Notes: a model not told the origin generated them from the letters alone. 64,000 nucleotides of DNA from Stenotrophomonas maltophilia (GCF_006974125.1 NZ_CP037858.1:310001-374000), one strand, 5' to 3'; shown: positions 1 to 8,970, counted from the first letter of the stretch. Translations and numbers: made by a program.

Positions 1-2
1 GC

Positions 3-566
3 CAGCGCGAGGTGGGTGCCAAGTTCGACTTCGGTCATTTGGCCAGCGCAGTGAGCGTGTACGAGATCGAAAAGCCCAGCGCCTATACCGACCCGGCCAC
101 CAATGTGTTCTCATTCGGCGGCCAGCAGCGCAACCGTGGCGTGGAATGGACCGTGTTCGGCCAGGCCACCGAACGGCTGCGCGTGCTGGGCGGCATCGGC
201 TGGCTGCAGCCGAAGCTGACCCGCACCCAGGGCGGCATCAACGAAGGCCGGCTGGCCACGGCCACCCCGCAATGGCAGGGCAAGCTCGGCGTCGAATGGG
301 ACGTGCCGACCGTGGCCGGCCTCACCCTCACCGGCAACGCGGTCAGCCTGTCCAAGGGCTACATCACTGCTGACAACAGCCAGTGGGTTGCAGGCCGCAC
401 CGTGTTCGATCTCGGTGCCCGCTATGCGACGCAGGCGGCCGGCCATCCGCTGGTACTGCGCGCGACGGTGCAGAACGTGACCAACAAGGCGTACTGGGCG
501 GGCAGCCTCGGCTCCGGGCTGGGCACGCCACGCACCGCCCTGCTGTCGGCCACCGTCGATTTCTGA
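3..566 (+). CDS. TonB-dependent siderophore receptor, C-terminal part (5' end outside window)
   Basis: This is the last 187 codons of an outer-membrane TonB-dependent receptor; the frame is open to the left edge. It holds the final beta-strands of the barrel, including YTDPATNVFSFGGQQRNRGVEW, and ends in ATVDF with the terminal phenylalanine expected for barrel assembly. It is closely similar along its whole visible length to the C-terminus of the receptor at 6648-8843, so the two are paralogues about 6 kb apart. The DUF3649, PepSY and DUF3325 genes follow directly, a common siderophore-uptake neighbourhood. The ligand cannot be read from this fragment; a ferric siderophore is inferred from family and context. 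Confidence 0.9.
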   Translation, partial: QREVGAKFDFGHLASAVSVYEIEKPSAYTDPATNVFSFGGQQRNRGVEWTVFGQATERLRVLGGIGWLQPKLTRTQGGINEGRLATATPQWQGKLGVEWDVPTVAGLTLTGNAVSLSKGYITADNSQWVAGRTVFDLGARYATQAAGHPLVLRATVQNVTNKAYWAGSLGSGLGTPRTALLSATVDF

Positions 567-597
567 TCCTCGTTTCAAGGGCACCACACCATGGTGC

Positions 598-918
598 GTG
601 GTGCCCTGGAGAAGTGCCTTGACCGTTTCCCGAACTGCTTCCGTGCTGGCCTGGCTGCCCCTGGTCTCACGCATCATCGCCGCGTTGTTCGGCGGCTATG
701 TACTGGCCGCACTGTGCAGCATCGCCACACTGGCGCTGCCCATCGATGTCCGCCAGGCCGTGTTCACCGGCATGTTGGCCAGCTTCCTGCTGTATGCCGG
801 CGCCGTGGTCTGGGTGTTCGCGGTGCGCTCGGCGTGGCGCGCATGGATCGGGCTGATCGTGATCGCCCTGCCACTGTGGCTGGTCGCGCGAGCGGTCGGC
901 CAGGGAGCGGGCGCATGA
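598..918 (+). CDS. DUF3649 small inner-membrane protein (iron uptake associated)
   Basis: This is a small inner-membrane protein of about 100 residues with three or four hydrophobic helices, including one starting LVSRIIAALFGGYVLAAL. DUF3649 proteins typically sit between a TonB siderophore receptor and a PepSY-helix protein, exactly as here, but their biochemical role is not established. The start is uncertain: GTG at 598 or 601 is possible, but TTG at 619 has a good ribosome binding site (GGAGAAG at 608-614). The stop overlaps the next start by four bases (ATGA), implying translational coupling. A role in ferric-siderophore handling at the inner membrane is inferred from context. Confidence 0.8.
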   Translation: MVPWRSALTVSRTASVLAWLPLVSRIIAALFGGYVLAALCSIATLALPIDVRQAVFTGMLASFLLYAGAVVWVFAVRSAWRAWIGLIVIALPLWLVARAVGQGAGA

Positions 919-2525
919 GCAAGGGTGATCGCACCGCGAAGCCACGCGGCATCCGCCAGACCATGTCCGACCTGCATATCTGGGTCGGATTGCTCGCGGG
1001 CTGGATCCTGTATGCGATGTTCCTCACCGGCACCGCCAGCTACTTCCGCGACGAGCTCTCGCGCTACACACGCCCCGAAATCGCCACGCCCTCCAGCCTG
1101 CCGGAGGCGGCGGTGGTCGCGCAGCGCACGGTCTCCAACCTCATGGCCGATGCACCGGATGCCAGCCAGATCAACCTGAGCCTGCCAAGTGCGCGCATGC
1201 CGTGGGTGTCGGCGATGTGGGCCAGCCCGGGCGGCCGCGGCCGGCATGGTTTCGATTCGGGCCTGTTCGATGCCAGCACCGGTGCGCCCTTGCAGGCGCG
1301 GGACACCGGCGGTGGCGACTTCTTCTATGCGTTCCACTTCAACCTGCACTACATGCCAGCCATGTGGGGCCGCTGGATCGTGGGCGTCTGCGCGATGTTC
1401 ATGCTGGTGGCCATCGTCAGCGGCGTGATCACCCACAAGAAGATCTTCGCCGACTTCTTCACCTTCCGCTGGGGCAAGGGCCAGCGCTCGTGGCTGGATG
1501 GTCACGCGGCGCTGTCGGTACTCGGCCTGCCCTTCCATTTCATGATCACCTGGAGTGGCCTGGTGATGCTGGCGGTGCTGTACATGCCGTGGGGGCTGGC
1601 CAAACTGCCGGACAAGCGCCAGCAGGCCGAGGTGGTCAGCGAAATGCGGCTGTTCCTGCCGCCGCAGAAGGCCGCAGGGCACACCGCTCCACTTACGGAC
1701 ATCGGCGCACGGGTGCGACAGGCCGAACAGCGCTGGGGAACCGGCGCGGTGGGCAGCGTGCAGGTGCAGAACCCCGGCGATGAGAACGCACGCGTGGCTG
1801 TGGTGCGCGCGCAGTCGAGCCGCGTTTCGACCACGCCGAACTACCTGCTGTTCGATGGCAGCGGTGGGCGGCTGCTGCAGATCAAGGAGCACTCGGGCGT
1901 CGCCGCTGATACCCAGGGCGTGCTGTACGGCCTGCACCTGGGGCGCTTTGCTGACACTGCGTTGCGCTGGCTGTACTTCATCGTCAGCCTGGCCGGCACC
2001 GCCATGGTCGGCACCGGGCTGGTGCTGTGGACGGTCAAGCGCCGTACACAGCTGCCCGACCCGCAGTGCCCCCACTTCGGCTTCCGCCTGGTCGAGAGGC
2101 TCAACATCGCCACGGTGGCTGGGCTGTCGGTGGCGATGGCGGCCTATCTGTGGGCCAACCGCCTGCTGCCCACCGGACTTGATGGGCGTGCCGCGTGGGA
2201 GGTGCACGTATTTTTCCTGGCCTTGGCGGCAATGTTCGTTCATGCCACGCTGCGTGCGCCGAAGCGTGCATGGGTCGAGCAGTTCGTGTTGGGTGCGTTG
2301 ATGCTGGCGTTGCTGCCGGTACTGACGGCAGTGACCACACCGCATCCGCTGTGGCACACGTTGGCCACGGGCGACTGGGCGTTCGCCGGCACCGACCTGA
2401 CCCTGCTGGCCCTGGCCGCCCTGCACGCTCTGCTGGCGTGGCGAACCTGGAAGCATGCGCCAAAGTTGAAGCGTGCACGGCCGTCTGCAGCGTCATGCAA
2501 TGCCGCTGCGGAGGCCAGCGCATGA
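915..2525 (+). CDS. PepSY-associated transmembrane protein (siderophore reductase-like)
   Basis: This 536-residue protein belongs to the PepSY-associated TM helix family, which includes inner-membrane proteins thought to help reduce or release iron from siderophores. It opens with a membrane helix (LHIWVGLLAGWILYAMFLTG), then a periplasmic region, further helices, and a cluster of C-terminal helices. Conserved histidines in or near helices, such as those in FHFNLHYMPAMWGRW, could bind heme. The reading frame stays open upstream to 591, but ATG at 915 overlaps the DUF3649 stop by four bases and gives the family's usual N-terminus. The 3' end overlaps the DUF3325 gene in the same way. Confidence 0.9.
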   Translation: MSKGDRTAKPRGIRQTMSDLHIWVGLLAGWILYAMFLTGTASYFRDELSRYTRPEIATPSSLPEAAVVAQRTVSNLMADAPDASQINLSLPSARMPWVSAMWASPGGRGRHGFDSGLFDASTGAPLQARDTGGGDFFYAFHFNLHYMPAMWGRWIVGVCAMFMLVAIVSGVITHKKIFADFFTFRWGKGQRSWLDGHAALSVLGLPFHFMITWSGLVMLAVLYMPWGLAKLPDKRQQAEVVSEMRLFLPPQKAAGHTAPLTDIGARVRQAEQRWGTGAVGSVQVQNPGDENARVAVVRAQSSRVSTTPNYLLFDGSGGRLLQIKEHSGVAADTQGVLYGLHLGRFADTALRWLYFIVSLAGTAMVGTGLVLWTVKRRTQLPDPQCPHFGFRLVERLNIATVAGLSVAMAAYLWANRLLPTGLDGRAAWEVHVFFLALAAMFVHATLRAPKRAWVEQFVLGALMLALLPVLTAVTTPHPLWHTLATGDWAFAGTDLTLLALAALHALLAWRTWKHAPKLKRARPSAASCNAAAEASA

Positions 2526-2800
2526 TCCACGTCATTCTGTTCGTGTTGTCTCTGGCCGCGTTCATCTGCCTGGCACTGGCAATGGAGCGCCATCAGCGGG
2601 ACGTGCTGCATCGCGTGTTGAGCGTTGCTACGACGCAGCAGCTGCGCGCGGTCGGATGGGCGCTACTGGTGTTCAGCACCGTGTTCGCGATGCGCGGGTT
2701 GGGCCTGGGTCTGGGTCTGGCCGCGCTGTCCGGTCACACCAGCGTCGCCGCTGGCGTGGTCGTGCTGGCGATGGTGGCGCATGGGCGGCTGAATCGGTAG
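2522..2800 (+). CDS. DUF3325 small membrane protein
   Basis: This 92-residue hydrophobic protein has three predicted helices and a basic C-terminus. DUF3325 members are almost always found after PepSY-helix genes in siderophore-receptor operons, and this one is the last gene of such an operon. ATG at 2522 overlaps the stop of the PepSY gene by four bases. The function is unknown; a structural role in an inner-membrane iron-reduction complex is plausible. The TAG stop merges with the GTAG head of the following inverted repeat. Confidence 0.85.
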   Translation: MIHVILFVLSLAAFICLALAMERHQRDVLHRVLSVATTQQLRAVGWALLVFSTVFAMRGLGLGLGLAALSGHTSVAAGVVVLAMVAHGRLNR

Positions 2801-2856
2801 CTGCCCACCTTGGTGGGCACCAACACTGTGCGGTGCCGACCAAGGTTGGCGGCTAC
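2797..2856. repeat. SMAG-like GTAG repeat pair
   Basis: Two hairpins lie head to head. The first is GTAG followed by TGCCCACC-TT-GGTGGGCA (2802-2819); the second is GCCGACC-AA-GGTTGGC closed by CTAC. This matches the Stenotrophomonas GTAG-headed repeat family. It lies between convergent genes and could end transcription from both sides. Confidence 0.75.
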
Positions 2857-3529
2857 CCGGGCAACGTACCGCACGATGCCGGAAACGGCCGGGGGTCCAG
2901 GGTGATCTCGATGCGCTCCACGCCCTTGCCCTGGTTCTTCCGCTTCAGCGAGAGCGTGCCGATCTCCCCGGTACGGCGTGGATGGGTGCCGCCACAGCCC
3001 ATCTGCGCGAAGCCCTCCACCTGCCAGAAGCGGCGGTGGTTGGCCTCGTCGGAGAACGCGGTAATGATCGGCAGGTCGGCAGCGACCAACGCGGCGGACT
3101 GGGCCTGCAGCGCATCAAACAGCACCGAGATGCTGCCTTCCCGCGCGAAATCGATGCGGGCCTTGGCCGGGCCGATATGCGCACCGACCTTGTCGATGCC
3201 CGGCTCCAGCGCATACACCAGCTGCAGGATCATCTCCGCCGCAAAATGGTGGCGCATCAGGCCGTAGCGGCGCAGGCCATCAACCTCGACCATGACCGCA
3301 TCGCCTACCCGCAGACCGTGCCCCTGGGGCAGTCGATAGGCGATGTCCAGTCCATCCCTGCGTGCTTCCAGCACCGGATGGCCACCGATGGACCCGGCGT
3401 CGCTTTCCTGGCCCCGGAGAACGCGAAGAAGATGGTCTCGTCCACCCGGACCTCATCACCCAAGGCAGAGCTGACCCGCGCCTCCTGGCGCAGGCGGTAG
3501 GGATCGTCCCAGAATGCCTTGATCGTCAT
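2853..3529 (-). pseudogene. Alanyl-tRNA editing protein (AlaX-like), frameshifted
   Basis: Intact homologues hydrolyse mischarged tRNA(Ala). The N-terminal part reads MTIKAFWDDPYRLRQEARVS from ATG at 3529, behind a strong ribosome binding site (GGAGGT, 3534-3539). It continues to ETIFFAFSG and then leaves frame. The expected continuation, GQESDAGSIGGHPVLEAR, is present in the next frame and runs to the stop at 2853 with the zinc-binding CGGTH motif intact. The break falls at a GGGGCC run near 3411-3417 and is explained by loss of one base. It could be a real inactivating mutation or a sequencing error. The rest of the protein shows no other damage, which suggests a recent event. Confidence 0.8.
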
Positions 3530-3708
3530 CGTGACCTCCAATCCATGGACGCTAGCACGGCGAAGGCCTGTGAGCGCGCTGGCCCGGGCGCGCATGCCCC
3601 TGCGCGATGATCAACACGACTGGGACGCCATCGGTGGGTGCACCTTCGGTTGCTGCTGGCGTATCCGTTGTTCGCCGGCGCGGGCTCGCGCTCTACGGCC
3701 GTCACAGG

Positions 3709-4503
3709 TCAGTTGCCAACGCTCCATGCAGCCATGCCCGCCAGCTTGGCCGGTTGCAGCAGATGCACCTCGCGGTGCTGCAGCCGGATCAGCCCGGCCT
3801 CGCTCATGCTGCGCAATGCGCGGCTGGCAGTAGCCGGTGCCATGCGCAGATGGTTGGCGATCTCCGAGCGCGCCATCGGCAACCGGAACCGGACCGGCGA
3901 CAGGCCTCGGCGCTGATGCCTTGCCCCCATATCCAGCAGGAACACGGCCAGCCGCTCTTCAACCCGACAGTTGGCGGCAAGCAGCGCGGCCTTGCCGATT
4001 TCCATGCTCAACAGCGAGAACAGGCGCGACTGCAGCGGTGGAAACCGTCGTGCCAGCTCCGCAAGCCCTGCAAACGGCATGCGGCACAAGTAGACGGTGT
4101 CCAGTGCCACCGCGCTGCTGGGATGGCGCGCACCCTGCGCGCCATTCAAGCCAAGCAGCTCGCCCGGCAGCGTGAATCCCAGGATCTGTTCGCCGCCCTC
4201 ACGATCATCGACAACGCTCTTCACCGCGCCGGAGCGCACCTCGCAGACACCGTGAGAGGGATCGCCGATCCGGTGAATGTACTCCCCCGCCCGGAACGGG
4301 CCTACGTGCTCGATCAAGCCGCGCAGTTCGCTGATCAGTGCCGGGTCGGGGGCCGCCTCCGGATCCGCGTCGATGAACGCACACGGGCGTTGCAGACAGC
4401 AGACCGGCTGCAACGCACTCAGCGAGTACCCTGCCCCGCCAGCGCGCCGCACCATCGCATCGGCAGCGACTGCCGTCGCCGCGCCCTGAAAACCGATACC
4501 CAC
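3709..4503 (-). CDS. CRP/FNR family transcriptional regulator, FNR-like
   Basis: This protein aligns along its length with FNR: a cyclic-nucleotide-type beta-barrel (IGDPSHGVCEVRSGAVKS; LPGELLGLNG), a dimer helix, and a C-terminal winged helix (MARSEIANHLRMAPATASRALRSM). From the GTG start at 4503, cysteines fall at 35, 36, 41 and 140. Cys140 (YLCRMPF) matches the distal cluster ligand of FNR, but the N-terminal spacing is tighter than the C-x2-C-x5-C of E. coli FNR. The recognition helix keeps SR but has Ala where FNR has Glu, so the operator may differ. ATG at 4455 is an alternative start giving 248 residues. Oxygen or redox sensing is inferred. Confidence 0.85.
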   Translation of the reverse strand: MGIGFQGAATAVAADAMVRRAGGAGYSLSALQPVCCLQRPCAFIDADPEAAPDPALISELRGLIEHVGPFRAGEYIHRIGDPSHGVCEVRSGAVKSVVDDREGGEQILGFTLPGELLGLNGAQGARHPSSAVALDTVYLCRMPFAGLAELARRFPPLQSRLFSLLSMEIGKAALLAANCRVEERLAVFLLDMGARHQRRGLSPVRFRLPMARSEIANHLRMAPATASRALRSMSEAGLIRLQHREVHLLQPAKLAGMAAWSVGN

Positions 4504-4610
4504 CGCACCACCTGCACGCTGCCAGACTACGTTCGGCAGTGTCGCCAGGGATCGCCCCGTGTTCCATCGTACCTGTACGAGTTGAACCGATGCCGGGCGC
4601 AGGCCCAGTG

Positions 4611-5699
4611 CTAGAGGAATGCGGCCATGCGCTGCAGTTCGTCTTCGAGCGCGCCACGAAATACCTTGTCGCGGGTCAGCGACTTGCCGGCATAACCCAC
4701 GTTCGACACCAACTCACCGTCGCGCACGCTGAGATTGGCCCAGCCCACCACCTGGTCGTGCCACAGCACTGGCAATGCGTAGTAGCCGTACTGGCGCTTC
4801 GGTGCAGGCGTGTAGGCCTCGAACTTGTACACCCATCCCCACAACAGCTCGAAGCGGCGGCGGTCCCACACCACCGGATCGAACGGCGCCAACAGGCGCA
4901 CGTGCTCGTCCGGCGCATGCCGGCGCGAGCGCGGATTCTCGTCCGCCGGCCAGTACCAGGTGGTGCCCTCCAACGTGCAACTGGCCAGCTGCTGCTTGGC
5001 CAGTGACAGTGCCTTGCGGGTCTGCTCGGCCAGATGCGGCGCGCCATAGCCCAGCAGGCGCACCAGATAGGTCAGGCTGGCCGAGGGCAGCGGTGCGTAC
5101 TTGCGCACCACCAGATCGATCAGGGCAGCGGCGCGTTCGATCTGCGCCTGCTCGCTGGCATCCGGTTCGGCGTGCTCGGCCACTGCATAGATGCGGGTGC
5201 CACTGTCACGCCGCTGCACGCGCAGCAGGCCGCGGTAGTGCATGCCGTCCAGCAGGTGCGTGCTCGCGTTGCTGGTGCCGCCCCAATAGTTGGTCACCCG
5301 CCCATGCGCGAACGCCTGGTCGACCTCGCGCGGGTGCACGCTGCCGCGCTCGCGCACGAAGGCCAGCACGTCGGCCGCGCGGCGATGGGTCTCGGCGTCC
5401 CACTCGCGCCTGGAGACGCGCGGGTGCATCAGTGCCAGGTGCTCGCGAGGCAGGAAACCGTAGTTCACCAGGCAATCCTCTTCCACCGGCAGACGCGTGT
5501 AGCGCCGCTCAAGGTCACCGGCGCGGTAGTCCTTCACCCGGTGGCGCAGGGTCAGGTCCTGCGCGCGTGCGGGTGCCCGGATCGGATCGGCCTGCACGAA
5601 GCCCAGCCGTCGTATCGCGGTCAGCAGCGTGGTCGGCTTGAACAGGGTGCGCGCCACCGCGTAGCGGCGAAGATCATCGAGAGTAGGCGTGGCAGGCAT
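4611..5699 (-). CDS. ycaQ: YcaQ/AlkX-type winged-helix DNA glycosylase
   Basis: This 362-residue protein belongs to the HTH_42 family, whose studied members (E. coli YcaQ, Streptomyces AlkZ) unhook interstrand DNA crosslinks and remove bulky N7-alkylpurines. The catalytic Q-x-D motif is visible as QAD at residues 36-38 (GFVQADPIRAPARAQDLTLR), at the position seen in YcaQ. The length and the C-terminal region (PFDPVVWDRRR; GYYALPVLWHDQVVGWANL) are typical. ATG at 5699 is the only strong start. It stands alone between convergent or unrelated genes. Activity on crosslinks is inferred from family, not from anything specific to this copy. Confidence 0.9.
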   Translation of the reverse strand: MPATPTLDDLRRYAVARTLFKPTTLLTAIRRLGFVQADPIRAPARAQDLTLRHRVKDYRAGDLERRYTRLPVEEDCLVNYGFLPREHLALMHPRVSRREWDAETHRRAADVLAFVRERGSVHPREVDQAFAHGRVTNYWGGTSNASTHLLDGMHYRGLLRVQRRDSGTRIYAVAEHAEPDASEQAQIERAAALIDLVVRKYAPLPSASLTYLVRLLGYGAPHLAEQTRKALSLAKQQLASCTLEGTTWYWPADENPRSRRHAPDEHVRLLAPFDPVVWDRRRFELLWGWVYKFEAYTPAPKRQYGYYALPVLWHDQVVGWANLSVRDGELVSNVGYAGKSLTRDKVFRGALEDELQRMAAFL

Positions 5700-5736
5700 G
5701 GCCGCATTGTATTCTCGACACTACGCGATCGGTCCA

Positions 5737-5807
5737 GTAGAGCCAGGCCATGCCTGGCTGGCGTCGTGGTGAACGGCCACGATCATCCACGCAGGGCGTG
5801 CATCTAC
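5737..5807. repeat. SMAG-like repeat pair
   Basis: GTAG at 5737 leads a hairpin AGCCAGGC-CAT-GCCTGGCT; a second inverted unit ends in ATCTAC at 5807. The pair lies between the YcaQ gene and the 3' end of the TetR gene. Confidence 0.65.
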
Positions 5808-6418
5808 CGAAGCCGCGATACTTCCAGCGAACCGATCACCAGCGCCCGCATGCCCTGCTTGAACTCGGTGATCACCTGCCCCTCTTCGTCGTCCGCAATC
5901 GCATAGATCGTGTCGGCGCCGGCGATGCAGTAGAAGGCGATCGTGGCCAGCAGCCAGCGCGCCTTGTCCACCGGCAGGCCGAACACCTCGGCCACGTGCG
6001 CCTGGTGCGAGGCGATCTTTTCCAGCATCGGCGCGGTCGCCACCGTGCGCCGCAGCAGGTATGGCGGCAGCCCGGGATGCGCCTTCACCACCTCGCACAG
6101 TGACTCCACGAACCCCATCAGGTAGGCCTCCAGCCCACCCGGCGCGTCAACCGAGGCGCGCGGAATCTGCCAGCGCTGGAACACCGCCTCCGCCACCAGG
6201 CGCTTCAGCGCCTCCAGGTTCGCCACGCGCTTGTACAGCGCCGCCTGGGTCACCGCCAGTTCGGCGGCCACGTTGGCCATGGTCAGGTTGGGCAGGCCCA
6301 GGCGGATGCCAATGTCGGCCAGGCGCTCCGGGGTGATGGTGAGCGGGCGGCCACGGGTCGGCGCCGTTGGATCGGGGTGCGTGCTCATGCGGTGCCTGCT
6401 CTTACGGTGCGCGTCCAT
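5804..6418 (-). CDS. TetR family transcriptional regulator
   Basis: This is a 204-residue repressor-type protein with an N-terminal helix-turn-helix (TMANVAAELAVTQAALYKRV, about residues 46-65) and a C-terminal ligand-binding domain. Either ATG at 6418 or ATG at 6388 (MSTHPDP) could be the start; neither has a perfect ribosome binding site. It is divergent from the siderophore receptor at 6648. The 22-bp inverted repeat at 6469-6490 between them suggests that it regulates itself and the receptor. The effector is unknown. Confidence 0.88.
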   Translation of the reverse strand: MDAHRKSRHRMSTHPDPTAPTRGRPLTITPERLADIGIRLGLPNLTMANVAAELAVTQAALYKRVANLEALKRLVAEAVFQRWQIPRASVDAPGGLEAYLMGFVESLCEVVKAHPGLPPYLLRRTVATAPMLEKIASHQAHVAEVFGLPVDKARWLLATIAFYCIAGADTIYAIADDEEGQVITEFKQGMRALVIGSLEVSRLR

Positions 6419-6468
6419 ACCCTGCTGAGGGTGCCAGCAAAGGGACCCTCTTGTCCGCTTCGATTGAT

Positions 6469-6490
6469 TTAGTTTAATTTACTCAACTAA
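6469..6490. promoter_or_regulatory. Candidate TetR operator
   Basis: TTAGTT-N10-AACTAA forms an inverted repeat inside the only AT-rich stretch between the TetR gene and the TonB receptor. Its position suits control of both divergent promoters. It does not look like a Fur box. Binding is inferred. Confidence 0.45.
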
Positions 6491-6647
6491 TTCGGAATGC
6501 GTCCAGCACGCTGCCCGTAATCGAGCCCATGGCTCACCTCCCGCCAGGTCCCCACCCAGCCAACAACCCTGCGCTGCGCCCTCTCCCCGTGCTTGCCGTC
6601 GGCAGCGCGCCAGGCGCGCTCGCGCCTGCGATTCACAGGACTCTGGC

Positions 6648-8843
6648 ATGACCGTTTACAACTTCACTTCTGCACAGCATCGTGCCGCCGCCGCATCCTC
6701 CGGCCTGATGCATCCGCCGGGCATGCCCCTGCGCTACCGGATGTCCGCCCTCGCGCTGGGGCTGCTGGTCTCGTTTGCCGCGCTGGCCGACACCGCACCG
6801 TCCACCCTGCCCTCGGTGCAGGTGCAGGAACAGCGGCGGGTCACCGCGGACTATGCAGGCGGGCACGTGGCTGCCGGCAGCCGCGTCGGCCTGCTCGGTG
6901 ACAAGGACTTCATGGACACGCCGTTCAGTACGGTCAGCTACACCGAGTCCTTCATCCGTGATCGCCAGGCCAAGGACCTGACCGACGTCATTGCCGCCAC
7001 CGACCCCACGGTATTCAGCAATGGCGTCACCGGTTCCTGGAGCGAGAACTATGCGATCCGCGGCTTCGCCTCCAGCACCAGCGACACCACCTTCAACGGG
7101 CTCAGCGGCATGGCGCCGTACTACCGCACCTCGCCGGAAATGTTCGAGCGCATCGAAGTGCTGAAAGGCCCCTCCGCGCTGCTCAACGGCATGCCGCCGG
7201 GTGGTTCGGTCGGTGGCAGCGTCAACCTGGTCCCCAAGCGTGCCGGCGATCAACCGCTGCTGCGGGTCAGTGCCAACTTCGCCTCCGATGCGCAGTTCGG
7301 TACCCATGTGGACATGGGCCGTCGCCTGGGCGCCGACAAGCAGTTCGGCATCCGCTTCAACGGCGCCTGGCGTGACGGTGATGGCGCCGTGGGAAAGCAG
7401 CGCAAGAAGGTACAGCTCGGTTCGCTGGCACTGGACTGGCGCGGCGAACGTGCGCGGCTGTCCGCGGATCTATACAGCGCCGATGACCGTGTTGACGGCC
7501 CGGCACGTGGCGTCGGCCTGGCACCGGGCCTGGCCATTCCGCGGCCGCCGCGTGGCGATACGCTGATCAACCCGGACTGGGCCTACGTGGACAGCCAGGA
7601 CAAGGGCGCGATGCTGCGGGGCGAACTGGATATCAACGATAGCCTGATGGCTTACCTGGCTTACGGCACCAGCAAGACCGACTACCGCTACAACGGTTCG
7701 ATCAGCGCGCAGATCCTCAATCCGGCCGGCGACTTCACGACGGTGATCGGCCAGCTCGCCTTCGACATCAAGAAGCAGTCCGGTGATGCCGGCCTGCGCG
7801 GTTCGTTCCGCACCGGCAATGTGGGCCACCAGTGGGCCGCCAACGTGACCCATTACCAGCACACCCAGAACGACTACGGCCGCCGCAGCGTGCCCGGCTG
7901 GGACTGGACCACCAACCTCTACAACCCGGTGTGGGGCCCGGCCGCGCCGTTCGTGGCGCCGCACATCTCGCATACCGAACTGAAGTTGGATAGCCTCGGC
8001 TTCGCCGATACCCTTTCCTTCGCCGATGACCGCGTGCAGCTGACGCTGGGCGTGCGCCGCCAGCAGGTGGTCAGTGAGACCTTCAACGTGGCCACGGGCG
8101 CACGTACTTCGCGGTATGACGAGAGCGCCACTACCCCGGCAGCAGCCTTGCTGGTGAAGGCCACCGACACGATCTCCCTCTACACCAACTACATCGAAGG
8201 CCTCAGCCAGGGCGCTACCGCGCCGATGACTGCTGCCAACGCCGGCGATGTGTTCGCCCCGTTCCGCACCAAGCAGAAGGAGCTGGGCCTGAAGCTGGAC
8301 CTGGGCAGCTTCGCGCACACCTTCAGTGTGTACGAGATCAAGCGACCGAGCAGCTACACCGACCCGGTCACGAATATCTTCTCGTTTGGTGGCGAACAAC
8401 GGAACCGTGGCGTGGAATGGGGCTTCTTCGGGGCACCCATCGACGGCGTGCGCCTGCTCGGTGGCGTGGCCTATGTGCAGCCGAAGCTGACCCGCACGGC
8501 CGGCGGCGTGAATGAGGGGCGCATCGCCACTGCCGTGGCGCAGCGGCAGGCCAAGCTCGGTGTGGAATGGGATGTGCCGACCTTGCAGGGCCTGACCTTG
8601 ACCGGCAATGCCACGGCGATGTCGAAGCAGTACATCAGTGCGGACAATAGCCTGTCGGTGCCGGGACGCACCCTGTTCGACGTGGGCGCGCGCTACAGCA
8701 CGACGCTGGCGGGTCGACCGCTTGCGCTGCGGGCCACCGTCAACAACCTGACCAACAAGGCTTATTGGGGCATGCCGTTGTTGTCGAGCCTGGCGCTGGG
8801 TGCACCGAGGACGGTGCTGGTGTCGGCGACGATGGATTTCTGA
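6648..8843 (+). CDS. TonB-dependent siderophore receptor
   Basis: This 731-residue outer-membrane receptor starts at ATG 6648. It has a signal sequence ending near ALADTAP (residues 42-48), a plug domain (VSYTESFIRDRQAKDLTDVI; EVLKGPSALLNGMPPGGSVGG) and a full beta-barrel ending in SATMDF. Plug wording and length are typical of hydroxamate or ferrichrome-type receptors, so import of a ferric siderophore is likely, but the ligand cannot be read from sequence. The last 185 residues closely match the receptor cut by the left window edge. It stands opposite a TetR gene and has no PepSY partner of its own. Control is more likely by that TetR than by Fur. Confidence 0.93.
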   Translation: MTVYNFTSAQHRAAAASSGLMHPPGMPLRYRMSALALGLLVSFAALADTAPSTLPSVQVQEQRRVTADYAGGHVAAGSRVGLLGDKDFMDTPFSTVSYTESFIRDRQAKDLTDVIAATDPTVFSNGVTGSWSENYAIRGFASSTSDTTFNGLSGMAPYYRTSPEMFERIEVLKGPSALLNGMPPGGSVGGSVNLVPKRAGDQPLLRVSANFASDAQFGTHVDMGRRLGADKQFGIRFNGAWRDGDGAVGKQRKKVQLGSLALDWRGERARLSADLYSADDRVDGPARGVGLAPGLAIPRPPRGDTLINPDWAYVDSQDKGAMLRGELDINDSLMAYLAYGTSKTDYRYNGSISAQILNPAGDFTTVIGQLAFDIKKQSGDAGLRGSFRTGNVGHQWAANVTHYQHTQNDYGRRSVPGWDWTTNLYNPVWGPAAPFVAPHISHTELKLDSLGFADTLSFADDRVQLTLGVRRQQVVSETFNVATGARTSRYDESATTPAAALLVKATDTISLYTNYIEGLSQGATAPMTAANAGDVFAPFRTKQKELGLKLDLGSFAHTFSVYEIKRPSSYTDPVTNIFSFGGEQRNRGVEWGFFGAPIDGVRLLGGVAYVQPKLTRTAGGVNEGRIATAVAQRQAKLGVEWDVPTLQGLTLTGNATAMSKQYISADNSLSVPGRTLFDVGARYSTTLAGRPLALRATVNNLTNKAYWGMPLLSSLALGAPRTVLVSATMDF

Positions 8844-8880
8844 GGCGGCGGCATCCCTGCATCGCTCGGCCCCACTGCAG

Positions 8881-8931
8881 GGCCGAGCCATGCTCGGCCC
8901 CGGTTCGTCCGCGGAGTCGAGCATGGCTCGA
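8881..8931. repeat. Degenerate inverted repeats
   Basis: GGCCGAGC-CAT-GCTCGGCC (8881-8899) is followed by TCGAGC-ATG-GCTCGA (8917-8931). They resemble decayed SMAG units without a clear GTAG head and lie between convergent genes, where they may help end transcription. Confidence 0.5.
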
Positions 8932-8970
8932 CGCTAAAGGGGGGGGCGGCCATCCACGCGCGATGCGGAT

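Noticed and set aside
591-914. N-terminal extension of the PepSY protein frame
   Set aside because: It overlaps the DUF3649 gene in another frame, and the overlap start at 915 gives the conserved N-terminus.
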